Part shown: positions 34,540 to 44,645 of the stretch, piece by piece
Numbering within the stretch: the first letter of the stretch is position 1
Layout: each line of letters opens with the position of its first letter
Source of the DNA: Mauremys mutica
Taxonomy: Eukaryota > Chordata > Testudines > Geoemydidae
NCBI RefSeq assembly: GCF_020497125.1
Contig: NC_059072.1
Location: forward strand, 269,434,045-269,498,044
DNA length: 64,000 nt
Direction: 5' to 3'
Made by a program: the position numbers and the translations under genes
Notes under the pieces: model-generated
What the model was told of the DNA's origin: nothing
Databases searched by the model: none
Seen by the model: only the letters and a program-made list of their open reading frames with translations

Positions 34540-34897
34540 TTTTCCCGGCACCGGTGGCTGCTCGAGCCCCTGCCACCCCTGGCTCCGCCCCTCACCCTAC
34601 TCCTGTCCCGCCCCCATTCCATCCCCTTCCCCAAAGTCCCCGCCCCAACTCCACCCCCTCCCAGCCCCTATTGGACCCCTTCCCCAAATCCCCGCCCCAG
34701 CCCCACCTCTTTCCCAAGCGTTGGGAGCCAGGGGGAAGAGCAGAGACGCGGCACGCTCAGGGGAGGAGGCAGAGGCAGAGAGGAGGTGGAGGTGAGCTGA
34801 GGGGCAGGGCGGGAAGCTGCCAGTGGGTGCAGACCACCCACCAATTTTTCCCTGTGGGTGCTCCAGCCCCAGAGCACCCATGGAGTCGGCGCTTATG
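34540..34897. mobile_element. GC-rich dispersed element, unclassified DNA transposon
   Basis: The right end 'gtgggtgctccagccc', 'gagcacccatggagtcggcg' and the C-rich left half ('ccccttccccaaatccccgc') match a repeat I know to be common in turtle genomes. CTATAAC flanks both sides (34533-34539, 34898-34904), a probable 7-8 bp duplication. The proline-rich frames of 70-140 codons across it are composition artefacts. Confidence 0.7.
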
Positions 34898-34904
34898 CTA
34901 TAAC

Positions 34905-35399
34905 AGGGGGACCATGAGGTCCATGTATACTGCATCTCCATGGTTTCTAGGTCTAATTTGCTCTCTTTACAAATAAAGAGTTGGTGGGAGGTGGAAGTAT
35001 GGTGGAGGAGGTTTCCTGATCATAGATTTCCTACAAATTCACCATGGCATATGAATATTAAGCCATGTTCCTTCTGACTTGTGAATTATAATACAAGTCA
35101 ACTCTAACTGGAGATAAGTATAGTTAAGGTACAACTGAGGCATACAATCAAGTTATGGTTCTGCCACTAGAATTAGGAGGGTTAGTTAGGTGACAAGGGA
35201 TGGAATGTATTCAGAATCGTGAGGACACTCAGCTTTACATGTCTATCCCATATGATCCAACTGATGCAATGGAACCCAACCTAGTGTCCATATATGCTTG
35301 GGGTTTTGAAGAGGACTAGCTGGTTGCTACTTAACCCTGTTAAACAGTTAATATAGGTGGATTGGGGGAACCAGGTCAAATGTTTTATCAGGACCCAGA
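34905..35399. other. No gene seen
   Basis: Unclassified sequence. Confidence 0.4.
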
Positions 35400-35960
35400 C
35401 AGAGGGAGCCTGACTGCCATTTTTGGCACTGGTGGGCAATTTAGATGCATTATTAGATCCTGAGCTGATCCTGGATGTCTAGGTTACAGCCATGGACTGA
35501 AAAAGTTTTTCCCATCTGTGCCTGGCAAGAAGAGTGCAACTTTTTCTTGCCAGTGCAAACCTTGTCACAGCTATCCATGCCTTTGTCAGCTCCAGCCTGG
35601 ATTACTGCAATGTGCTCTACATGGGGCTACACCTTGAATTCACTTGGAAACTGAAGCTAGTGTAGAATGTGATTACCACTTATTAAGCCCAGTGTTATGC
35701 CAAGAGCATGTTACACTGTTGCTTTGGGATTTGCTGTGAAATTACAGAAACAGTAGACTCTATCAAGCTCCATCTTAAGTCTTACTCCTTCTGCTTGTAA
35801 AGAAAGTCAATTTATATTTTAAATTTAAATTGTTCTATTGTATTCTTTATAGTTTCTTACACCATTCTTATCACCATAGTAGCTGAGTGCCTTCCAGTAG
35901 TGAATTAAGCAACATGGTTAACCTCTGCCTTGTGTTGTGTTGTGTGTTCTTTCATCTTCT
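35400..35960 (+). pseudogene. L2-type LINE reverse transcriptase fragment
   Basis: The translation reads LDALLDPELILDV, then VTAIHAFVSSSLDYCNVLYM and WKLKLV, matching the L2 reverse transcriptase C-terminal block (LVHAFVTSRLDYCNxLYxGL followed by KLQLVQNA). Stops after LILDV and KLV show that it is dead. It is ancient and lacks the catalytic YADD segment. Confidence 0.75.
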
Positions 35961-35977
35961 GCCTAGGGGGAGGCTGT

Positions 35978-36290
35978 AAATTCGCAGATTTTAAGGCCAG
36001 AACAGACCATTAGATCATCTAGTCTGGCTTCCTGTATAACACAGGGCATAGAATTTCACCCTGTTACCCATGAACTGAGCTCTTTAACTTGAGTTTGACT
36101 AAAGCATGTCTTCCAGAAAGGCAGCCAGTCTTGACATCAAGAGATAGAGAACCCACCATATCCATTGGTAGTGTTTTCCAGTGGTTAATCACCCTCACTG
36201 TTTAAAAATTGTGCCTTATTTTTAATTTGAATTTGTCTGGCTTTAACTTTCAACAGCTTTTGATTTGTTCAGTCTGATACGTAATTAGGC
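35978..36290 (-). repeat. CR1 LINE 3' end
   Basis: 'gattttaaggccagaacaga', 'ccattagatcatctagtctg', 'tgtataacacagggcataga', 'ccagtggttaatcaccctca' and 'atttgaatttgtctggcttt' form the reverse complement of the canonical CR1 3' region. 5'-truncated. Confidence 0.93.
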
Positions 36291-38355
36291 TTGGCAGGAT
36301 TCAATTTGAATCAACAGATGTTGACACTGAAATCAACAACGACAACAAAAAACCCATTGGTAACAGTCAACAGGAGTGCAGCTTCCCTGCCTTGCACCAG
36401 CAGAGATCGGCTGTCCTGGGCCCTGTGGCAGTGCAGGGATACCTCTGCAACCCCATGGGCCTGGCCCCGCTCCCTCACTCCATGACAGCAGAACTGCAGA
36501 GGTTCCCTGTACTCTCACAGGCGACCCCTGCAGGAGCATGGCTGCAGGGAAGGCTACAGTCCTGGCAGGGAAGAGCAGTTCCTACCGGGGGTGGCGGGGG
36601 CATGCTCTGGTGTTCCACATCTGTTTTTTCCTTAGTATCGGATGGGAGAAAAATCAACCAAAAGAGGACTGTCCACTTTAAATCCAGACAAATGGCCTCC
36701 CTAAGTGGGATACTAATCCAGGAACAGAGTGAAATAGAGAGTGACTGCAGAGACCTACTGAAAGTGAAACTAAAACAATGGAAACAACAGTCACTGGGGC
36801 TGTTAGTAAACTGTGCTGGGCTGGTGGGATGGGGGGAGAGGGTAACAGTTAAAAATGTTTGGCTGTTTCGGGGATATATACTGGTTTGATGATAGTTCAG
36901 TAGAAGACTGGCCCCTGGTATGAAGAGACTGGAACAGCTAACAGCACAAGTAGTGCTCTGCGTTTTCAGTTTTCACTGATTTTCACTGAAAAATTATCAG
37001 TTTTTTTAATTAAAGGAGTTCAGTTTTTACCAATTTACACCTATTTATCAATTCACTCAGGATATTTTGCGGTACTTATTTTTGTTAAACACTAAAGCTT
37101 TACGAGATTGTTGTGTCCTGCAGCTCTGAGATTGAAGCAGTTCACCAGTGGAGGTTAGAAAATCAAACAATGCTAATATTGCGCAATGATTGGCTCACAA
37201 GGAGACTGCCTGCCTATTTCTTTGTGTCCATTTAGGGTGGTGCTGAATTTAAACAATCAACCCTCCACAGGTTAAGATATGTAATAGCCCCTGTCCATCC
37301 GGTTACCTCCTTTAGTGCCAATATCCATGCAAGATTGAATGGACAGGCCTGAGTTCTTCTGGATCCCCACACAGCCAGTTACCATAGGCTGTGTTTCTTT
37401 TTCAGATTGCTGTGTGTTTTGGAAGCAGGAGTTGAAAGTGGAAAATAATCAAAACTCTGGTGGAAGTTGATTGTGTCCCTTTTAAGACAGAGTCTCTGAG
37501 CTGCTGATGGCTTTGGATCCAAAAGCAAGCCAAAAAGCATCTGTGCTGATGCAAATTACCTAACTGGTGAAGAAGAAGAGAACTGCCCATAAATGGCAGC
37601 ACAAAGGAGCTGCAAATAATGGTCATACTTGGTCAGCAAACAAACTACCTGAAACAAAAGGCTCAAATTATGGCCCTCCAGAAAGGAAGGTGGAAAAAGG
37701 AGTCAAGCCTGAGAATAAGAAGGGACAGGTTAACCCTAAGTAGGAAAAATGTTGTGTGTGCACGTGTAGGCACAGTGCTGAAATCTGAAGACAAATACAG
37801 AAGGGGTCTGCTTATGTGCATGACACCCCTACCTCAAGGATATAATTAAATTAAAGCCTATCCAAAGATTTCAAGAGGACATTGAACACATGGCCTCAAA
37901 GACAAATTGTCTAAATAAAAGACATGGTATAACAAGATACTTTTAATAAATTTGATGCTAATGTTATTGTTAATATTAAACATTGGGATGAATTTAATGT
38001 TAATAAGTATCCCTGTAACAATGTATAGTGTGCATGGTTTTTGGAAAAAACCTTTAAGGTCATATAGTAATAATGCTTCTCAGCTATTACCTGTGAATAA
38101 ATTTAAAGCTTAGCACAGCAGAAAAAACATTACAGATGTGGACTGCTGTATAAAAAGGGAAACTTAGGTACACCACCATATGAATTTAATAACTGAATAG
38201 TGGGATAATTCCCCTTAAACTCTTGAAAGGTAGAAGCCATTGAAACCTGGCCTGCCTATAGAACAAAAAACACAGGGAAGTATGGCAATAATTCCTCTGT
38301 TTTGCCTGCAATCAGCCAAGATATTTGTAAAAGGAAGGGATATTTTAAGCAATAA
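36291..38355. other. Unclassified; possibly upstream part of the decayed retrovirus
   Basis: No recognisable gag or pol motif. Around 37560-37720 one frame is rich in K, N and Q, and near 38010-38360 frames with scattered cysteines occur, but stops are frequent. It may be degraded retroviral coding sequence leading into the env relic. Confidence is low. Confidence 0.3.
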
Positions 38356-38706
38356 TCTGCCACCCCAAAAGGGGTAGAAACATGTTCTTTTTGTCTTTCA
38401 GAAAATCAGGAAAAGCTGGCAGCAGCTGAAGAGCAACCCAGAATACCATGGATCTACTGTCGCGATCAAGATTGTTTTGTGTTTTATGTTGTTTGTCTTG
38501 TGATGTTTGTCCTGTTGCTAGCATTGTTGTGTATTGTGTTTTTTTTTAAAAATGATACTGCATTAGGAAGAAAAGGATTAATAAACATTTTAACTGTATT
38601 TACAGAAACCAGTGTTGCAGAAAGGCAGAGGTCAAGGAACGCCAATCTGTTAAAAAGGAAACATCTACAGGTGGTAAAGGCACATTTAAAGGCAGAATAT
38701 GCATAG
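38356..38706 (+). pseudogene. Retroviral env leader/SU-like fragment, hydrophobic
   Basis: A 116-codon open segment begins after a stop at 38353. It has a Cys-x-x-Cys pair, a charged stretch, then a strongly hydrophobic segment of about 22 residues (FYVVCLVMFVLLLALLCIVF) followed by basic residues. This would suit a long signal-anchor leader or a membrane segment of an envelope protein. It lies 360 bases upstream of clear envelope TM-subunit sequence on the same strand. No start codon context is convincing. It could also be chance. Confidence 0.45.
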
Positions 38707-39068
38707 GACATGAGGTTTGTGTGTTGGTGGAAAAGAAAGAATGGATATAAAAATTGTAAGCACAACGTGAAATTACCAAGGAAAAAAGGGTATATAAAAA
38801 CATTGGTTTCTGAAAAATAAATCAATCAATAATTGGCAAGTCTTAATCAACTTCCAGCATGTAAGCCCAGCTAAATGCACCTAGGTGTTGTATAAAATTG
38901 GATATAAGACAAGGAAGGCCATTACAACACCTTCCCTATACTAAGAGGGGCAGTACAGTAAAGGTCCAGTGAAGATATAGCTACCCTAACACTATCTCAG
39001 TGTGAACTCCTGAAGATTATTGGATTTGCTTGGCAGCCAGGAGGGATGGGTAGTCTTTAAAAAAATAA

Positions 39069-40530
39069 ACGAAAAGGCTCCCAAGAGGTGTACTGAAAAC
39101 TATTTTGGGTGGAACTGGATTAGGAATTGGAGTACTGGAAGCTACTAACACACAGGTAATGGCAAACAAACTAAGTTATGTTACAGCTAAAATACAAGAA
39201 TTGGGAAAGCCCATCAGTGCATCCTTGTCAAAATTAGGAATGGGGCAACAATTATTTTCTAAAATACTGCTAATTTGGTAACAGAAAGGTAAAAAGAATT
39301 TGTTACTTTTAGCAGGGACTATGGAATCAATACAAGAAAATGTGTCCTCAGCATTAGCCTGTACCCAGGCCCAGGAAATAAGTCAGCCATTGATCATTCA
39401 AATAATCCAGGAAGTCAGGCAAAAAAAGTTGCCTTTGGAAATAAAAAAGTTGTTGTGGGAAAATGTTACAGAAGGGAAGAAACAATTAATGGCATGGTGA
39501 AAATTGGTAAATTTTACCCTAAATAAAGATCAAATGGTTGTCCTGGCATATGTAGTAACTGAACACCCCAGTCTAACTATTGATATATATAGTGGTACTT
39601 GTGGGAATCCAGTTAAAAAAAATTGGTTATGTATTCCACTGACCATCATTCCTGGGCATATAAAGAAAACCTACAATGAAAAACCATTGACATGTTTCAG
39701 TGTGTAATTTTAGGATGTGTGTATGAGGATCAAAATTTACAAGAAAAAGATGAATGTTTCTATGCGAAAGACAAAGGAACCCAAGAAATGTATGTTTGAT
39801 ATATTCACTGAACAAAAGTCAGCTGTTGTATATGAGGAAGGGGATGTGCTTGTGTTAGAAGTCATTATCCAATGGTAATAGATGATAAGGAATTGTATTT
39901 TATGACTTATTTAGTTAATAGATGTTTTTGCAACATTACAAAGATTAAAAGTTGTGATTTTGAATACTATGTACCTGTATGGATGGTAAACTACTTGAAG
40001 TTTAAACCACATTCGTATCACAATGTAATGCCTGTAACCTTAGGTGTTACACTGTGATACAATTGTGGTTTAAACATGCCTGTAACCTTAGGCATGAATA
40101 TGACCATAATAAGAAAATTGTTAATCCATCCTATGTTACATTAGCATTTAAAAGATATTGCAAAGACAGAAGAACAAATACATGGTGAAGTACAATATAA
40201 TACAGAAATCACTCATGTACTAAAAACTATTGCAGATGCAGAACATCACTCCTGGTGGGAAACACTATTAGGGTGGTTACCTTTTGCAACTGGTATGCTA
40301 AATATAGTGGTTCACCCCATCGTGGTGATCATTTGAATCCAATTGGCTTTATTAGTGAGCATAATAGCTTTGGCTTGCTGGATGAAAAGAACTGTTTGAA
40401 GAATACAGGAAGCTGGTATGCAAAGTTAAATAAGGTCCTTGTTATTTATACCCAGGAGGCAAGCCCAAGCTCAGCAGGTCTGAGTACTGGACTCCTGGAA
40501 TAGTAATGACGGCTTTGGTAAAAACGTCAT
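39069..40530 (+). pseudogene. Endogenous retrovirus envelope (TM side) relic
   Basis: A basic stretch followed by a glycine-rich hydrophobic segment (39084-39150) looks like a cleavage site and fusion peptide. A heptad-like helix and a region of paired cysteines (39590-39990) follow, then a tryptophan-rich stretch (about 40250-40280) and a hydrophobic membrane span (about 40290-40395) with a basic end. At least three in-frame stops and frameshifts (stops near 39278, 39500 and 39707) disable it. A polypurine tract and LTR follow directly. I cannot assign it to a retroviral genus. Confidence 0.7.
40000..40092. repeat. Quasi-palindrome plus direct repeat within env relic
   Basis: GTTTAAACCAC at 40000 is mirrored by GTGGTTTAAAC ending at 40075, with about 27 of 30 bases complementary across the arms. 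The 17 bases ATGCCTGTAACCTTAGG occur at both 40028-40044 and 40076-40092. Confidence 0.9.
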
Positions 40531-40531
40531 T

Positions 40532-40542
40532 AAGGAGGGGAC
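40532..40542 (+). promoter_or_regulatory. Polypurine tract
   Basis: AAGGAGGGGAC directly precedes a TG dinucleotide and follows the env relic. This is the position and composition of the retroviral plus-strand primer site. Confidence 0.65.
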
Positions 40543-40796
40543 TGTAAGGATAAGGCCTTTGTCTGAAGCCATATTGTAAGGCCTGTGAAATCTGAGGTTA
40601 CACATTGACTCTAGTTGTTAAAAAAATATCAAACTAGTTTCCTCCTTTTGGAGTATATTTGATTTGTGGGAAAGGTCCTGAAAACCTGCAGAAAATTGAC
40701 AGGGTTACGTCTGAGCCCTAGGAAGATGGTAAGGGTGGGTGCCCCTAGAGCATAAGGTTACGCCTGAGCCCTAGGAACGGGGTAAGGATGGGTGCC

Positions 40797-42306
40797 ACAG
40801 TATGCCAACATTTTTATGGCTGACTTAGAACAACGCTTCCTCAGCTCTCATCCCCTAACGCCCCTACTCTACTTGTGCTACATTGATGACATCTTCATCG
40901 TCTGGACTCACGGAAAAGAAGCCCTTGAGGAATTCCACCATGATTTCAACAATTTCCACTCCACCATCAACCTCAGCCTGGACCAGTCCACACAAGAGAT
41001 CCACTTCCTGGACACTACAGTACTAATAAATGATGGCCACATAACCACCACCCTATACCGGAAACCTACTGACCGCTATACTTACCTACATGCCTCCAGC
41101 TTTCATCCAGACCACACCACTCGATCCATTGTCTACAGCCAAGCTCTACGACACAATTGCATTTGCTCCAACCCCTCAGACAGAGACAAACACCTACAAG
41201 ATCTCTATCTAGCGTTCTTACAACTACAATACCCACCTGCTGAAGTGAAGAAATAGATTGACAGAACCAGAAGAGTACCCAGAAGTCACCTATTACAGGA
41301 CAGGCCCAACAAAGAAAGTAACAGAATGCCACTAGCCATCACCTTCTGCCCCCAACTAAAACCTCTCCGGCACATCATCAAGGATCTACAACCTATCCTG
41401 AAGGACGATCCATCACTCTCACAGATCTTGGGAGACAGGCCAGTCCTTGCTTACAGACAACCCCCAAACCTGAAGCAAATACTCACCAGCAACAACACAC
41501 CACACAACAAAAACACTAACCCAGGAACCTATCCTTGCAACAAAGCCCATTGCCAACTCTGTCCACATATCTATTCAGGAGATACCATCATAGGACCTAA
41601 TCACATCAGCCACGCCATCAGGGGCTTGTTCACCTGCACATCTACCAATGTGATATATGCCATCATGTGCCAGCAATGCCCCTATGCCATGTACATTGGC
41701 CAAACCGGACAGTCTCTACGTAAAAGAATAAATGGACACAAATCAGATGTCAAGAATTATAACATTCAAAAACCAGTTGGAGAACACTTCAATCCCCCTG
41801 GACACTCGATTACAGACCTAAAAGTCACAATATTACAACAAAAAAAACTTCAAAAACAGACTCCAACGAGAGACTGCTGAATTGGAATTAATTGGCAAAT
41901 TGGACACCATCAAACTAGGCTTGAATAAAGACGGAGTGAATGGGCCATTACACAAAGTAAATCTCCCCGCCCCCAGTTCCTTACATCTCCTTGTCAATTG
42001 CTGAAAATGGGCTATTGTCATTACCACTACAAACAATTCTTTTTCTCTCCTGCTGATAATAGCTCACCTTAACAGATCACTCTCCTTATAGTTTGTATGG
42101 TAACACCCATTGTTTCATGTTCTCTGTGTGTGTGTGTGTGTGTATGTATATATATATCTTCCTACTGTATTTTCCACTGCATGCATCCGATGAAGTGGGC
42201 TGTAGCCCATGAAAGCTTATGCTCAAATAAATTTGTTAGTCTCTAAGGCGCCACAAGTACTTCTGTTCTTTTTGCAGATACAGACTAACACGGCTGCTAC
42301 TCTGAA
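40797..42306 (+). mobile_element. Penelope-like retroelement, 5'-truncated
   Basis: It begins inside the reverse transcriptase, continues through a GIY-YIG endonuclease and a 3' untranslated region with a TG/TA microsatellite (42125-42157). It ends in the SINE-like terminus 'gaaagcttatgctcaaataa ... cacggctgctactctgaaac'. The turtle tRNA-like head (gtagcagccgtgttagtctg) is read on the minus strand at the very end. Confidence 0.88.
40798..42005 (+). pseudogene. Penelope reverse transcriptase / GIY-YIG endonuclease
   Basis: Penelope-like elements use this protein to nick target DNA and prime reverse transcription. The first segment (40792-41256) carries the catalytic LCYIDDIFIVW (RT palm Y-x-D-D) and FLDTTVLI thumb-side motif. 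One TAG stop at 41254-41256 separates it from the in-frame continuation. From about 41635 it reads VIYAIMCQQCPYAMYIGQTG then SLRKRINGHKSD, the GIY-YIG nuclease with its conserved Y...YIGQTG, R and H, preceded by a CNKAHCQLC cysteine motif. A frameshift in an A run near 41845 precedes a last segment ending near 42002. The palm N-terminus is lost. With only one stop and one frameshift it is fairly young. Confidence 0.9.
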
Positions 42307-42646
42307 ACCTAAATTAAGAGGGCTACAACTTGAGCCCCAGGAATTGGGTAAAGGTTAATGGCCCTAGAGTGGGTAAGAGAGAATTGTGTGCAGGTAACAC
42401 AGTGTCCATTCAGAATCAAGGTCCCTATGGGGATGAAACCTTTCTCGCTTTCAGTAATCAAGCTCATCCTGGTGTGTTGAGACAAAAGCTCTTGCTGCAG
42501 TTTTTATCACTGACTGTGAATCCTGGGATTAGAGCTTAGAGTCCATAAGTGCAGAATGGTGTGGTGGAATACTGACAATAAGATGATATACAGCTTTGGC
42601 CTTCAGTGAGAATTATAGCTATGACTGTGTATGATGCAAAGACAAG

Positions 42647-42793
42647 ATGGGTGAGGTAATATCTTTTATTGGACCAACTTATTTTGGTGAAAGAGACAAG
42701 CTTTCGAGCTCCCACTTGTCTCTTTCACCAACTGAAGTTGGTCCAAGAAAAGATATTATCTCACCCACCTTGTTGTAGCTCTAATACCCTGGG
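42647..42793. mobile_element. Penelope-like end module, inverted pair
   Basis: 'gatgggtgaggtaatatctt', 'ttattggaccaacttatttt' and 'ggtgaaagagacaagctttc' is followed at once by the reverse complement ('tctctttcaccaactgaagt', 'tggtccaagaaaagatatta', 'tctcacccacc'). The outer edge reads 'ctaataccctgggacca', the terminal SINE-like head. It is a foldback of about 60-bp arms. Confidence 0.8.
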
Positions 42794-43980
42794 ACCAATC
42801 AACACTGCAAACAACTATGATGCAAAGAGGGTTTTTTTTTTTTTTTTTAAGAAAAAGTAGGCTCTGACCATTAATTGTAGAGGTTTTGAGATGATGTTCT
42901 CTGGTCTACTGATGTACAGCAGTGTAATATGGGAGGTTTAAAATACCTCTGAAAAAAGCAGATTACTTATTGAGGTGCCAAACTTCAGGCACCCAAGTTT
43001 TAAAAGCTCATCCTATAATGGGTTTATTTATTTAGATTTACACACACACACACACACACACACACCCCGATGCCTTAAGTGCTCCTGATGTAACTTAAAA
43101 ATATACATCTATAAATAAGACTCCAACATAAATTAAGTAAGTGTTACATTATGGCATCAGTAATTCCATACTTAATGATGCACTGAGATTTTCACTTAAT
43201 ACAGGTAAAATATTAACTAACTTTTAGAGAGGTAATATTTAAAAAATGATCGCTTTCTGAAAAATTTCCAAGAAGCTAAAGAGTTTAAGGGCCCCTCTAG
43301 ATAAGGAACTGCAGTTGCAATAAATGTCACACTCATGGATATTTTTATCAGAACATCTTAAATAGAAGCAATTTTTAAATGTTGCACTTAAACAAGGAAG
43401 GCTTATTCATGAGATCAGTCTACTCATGCATCATAACATCAAATCTGACCGGATTCCCCAGTCTTCTAGCTATTTCTGTTCACCTTCTTGGTACACTCAC
43501 TGTCCTGCTGTCTGAGGTTTTCAGCTATATCCCTTGGTAGACCCACACCCTAGATGCTTTTATGCACCAAAATATTGATTAACTTTCCATGTAATATAAT
43601 TTGCATTTTTTCCCAGCTCCAGTACACTTTAACCGGAAATCTCCTTAATTTATATTACTTGCATTGAGTGAAAAGGCACTCCAGCAACCTTAATTCTCAG
43701 TTAATTTTGTGAGGGGGAGGGGATGTCGTATAAAGCGCATTGAGCCTTTTCTGTCTCTGGTGTAATGAGCACAGATGGTTTTAATCTTAATGCCTCTCAC
43801 TTTGCCTTGGCAGGAAACTCATGTTACTTAAAGTATCTGTACAATATTTCCCAGAAAATATAGATAAACACACAACAGAAGGGGAACTATGACTTCTCTT
43901 GGCTTTTGCTTACATTTCAAGACAGGTGTCAAAGAATGTTTTACCTTTAAATTCACTATTTTTCACAGTCATTGGCTGCA
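42794..43980. other. No gene; T run and CA microsatellite
   Basis: A T20-like run lies at 42830-42849 and (CA)n at 43041-43066. 'ccaaacttcaggcacccaag' at 42979 is a trace of an old dispersed repeat. No exon recognised. Confidence 0.5.
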
Positions 43981-44063
43981 TTCCCCACAAATCAAATGTA
44001 CTCCAAAAGGAGGAAACTAATTTGTTTTTTTTAAACAACTAGAGTCAATGTGTAACCTCAGAT
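43981..44063 (-). repeat. Inverted copy of 83 bp of the 40.5-kb LTR
   Basis: Its reverse complement (ATCTGAGGTTACACATTGAC ... CTCCTTTTGGAGTACATTTG) is about 90% identical to 40590-40672. Similarity stops sharply at both ends, so this is a fragment rather than a full LTR. Confidence 0.85.
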
Positions 44064-44125
44064 AAATTACTATCTTGCAATGGTGCAGGAAATCAGTCTA
44101 ATTCTATCCATTAAACTAGCTGCTC

Positions 44126-44146
44126 ATATATATATATATATATAAG
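44126..44146. repeat. TA microsatellite
   Basis: About ten TA repeats. Confidence 0.9.
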
Positions 44147-44645
44147 CCTCCCTGTGCAAGTCCCACAGTGAAGGTAGGGTGTACAAGCAGTGTAGTATCC
44201 AAAAGTGCCAGGGGCTAGCAGCTGGGCAGTCCCATGCATCAGAGAAATAATAATGAGAAAATGTTGTTGAATTTCTCAAGATACTTGGTGCATAACACAC
44301 CAGTGCTTTTTCCTTGGAGGAATATGATAGGATCCAGGGCTGCTTTGCCCCAGCAGAGATAATTGCTATAATTCATTAGAGAGGCTTATTTGCATTTTTC
44401 ATTATTGAAGCACAACTTTATAAAACGTATGGAAGGAATGAGCGTTCTGTTTTCCTGAGGCTGTATAAATAATCATTTTAATTCAGACAACCAGTTGAAC
44501 CCCACCACCCAGTTAAAGAACTTTAAAAGACCTAGCACACAAATGCTTATCTTTCACAAGTGTGCAGTTGAGTACTCTTCACTGAACAGGGATGACTGCC
44601 TAGTATCTTCACAAGTCCTGAATAAACTCACATAGAAAAATGATT

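Larger units (their letters stand above)
40543..42540 (+). mobile_element. 3' LTR of the retroviral relic, split by Penelope element
   Basis: Starts TGTAAGGATAAGG after the polypurine tract. A 53-bp unit is repeated: 40703-40755, 40756 onward (interrupted at 40797), and a third diverged copy at about 42319-42375 ('cttgagccccaggaattggg'). The Penelope-like element occupies 40797-42306, within the second unit. The right end of the LTR is not fixed; 42540 is an estimate. Confidence 0.6.

Noticed and set aside
34508..34976. Proline-rich frames of up to 140 codons
   Set aside because: C-rich dispersed repeat with flanking CTATAAC; composition effect only.
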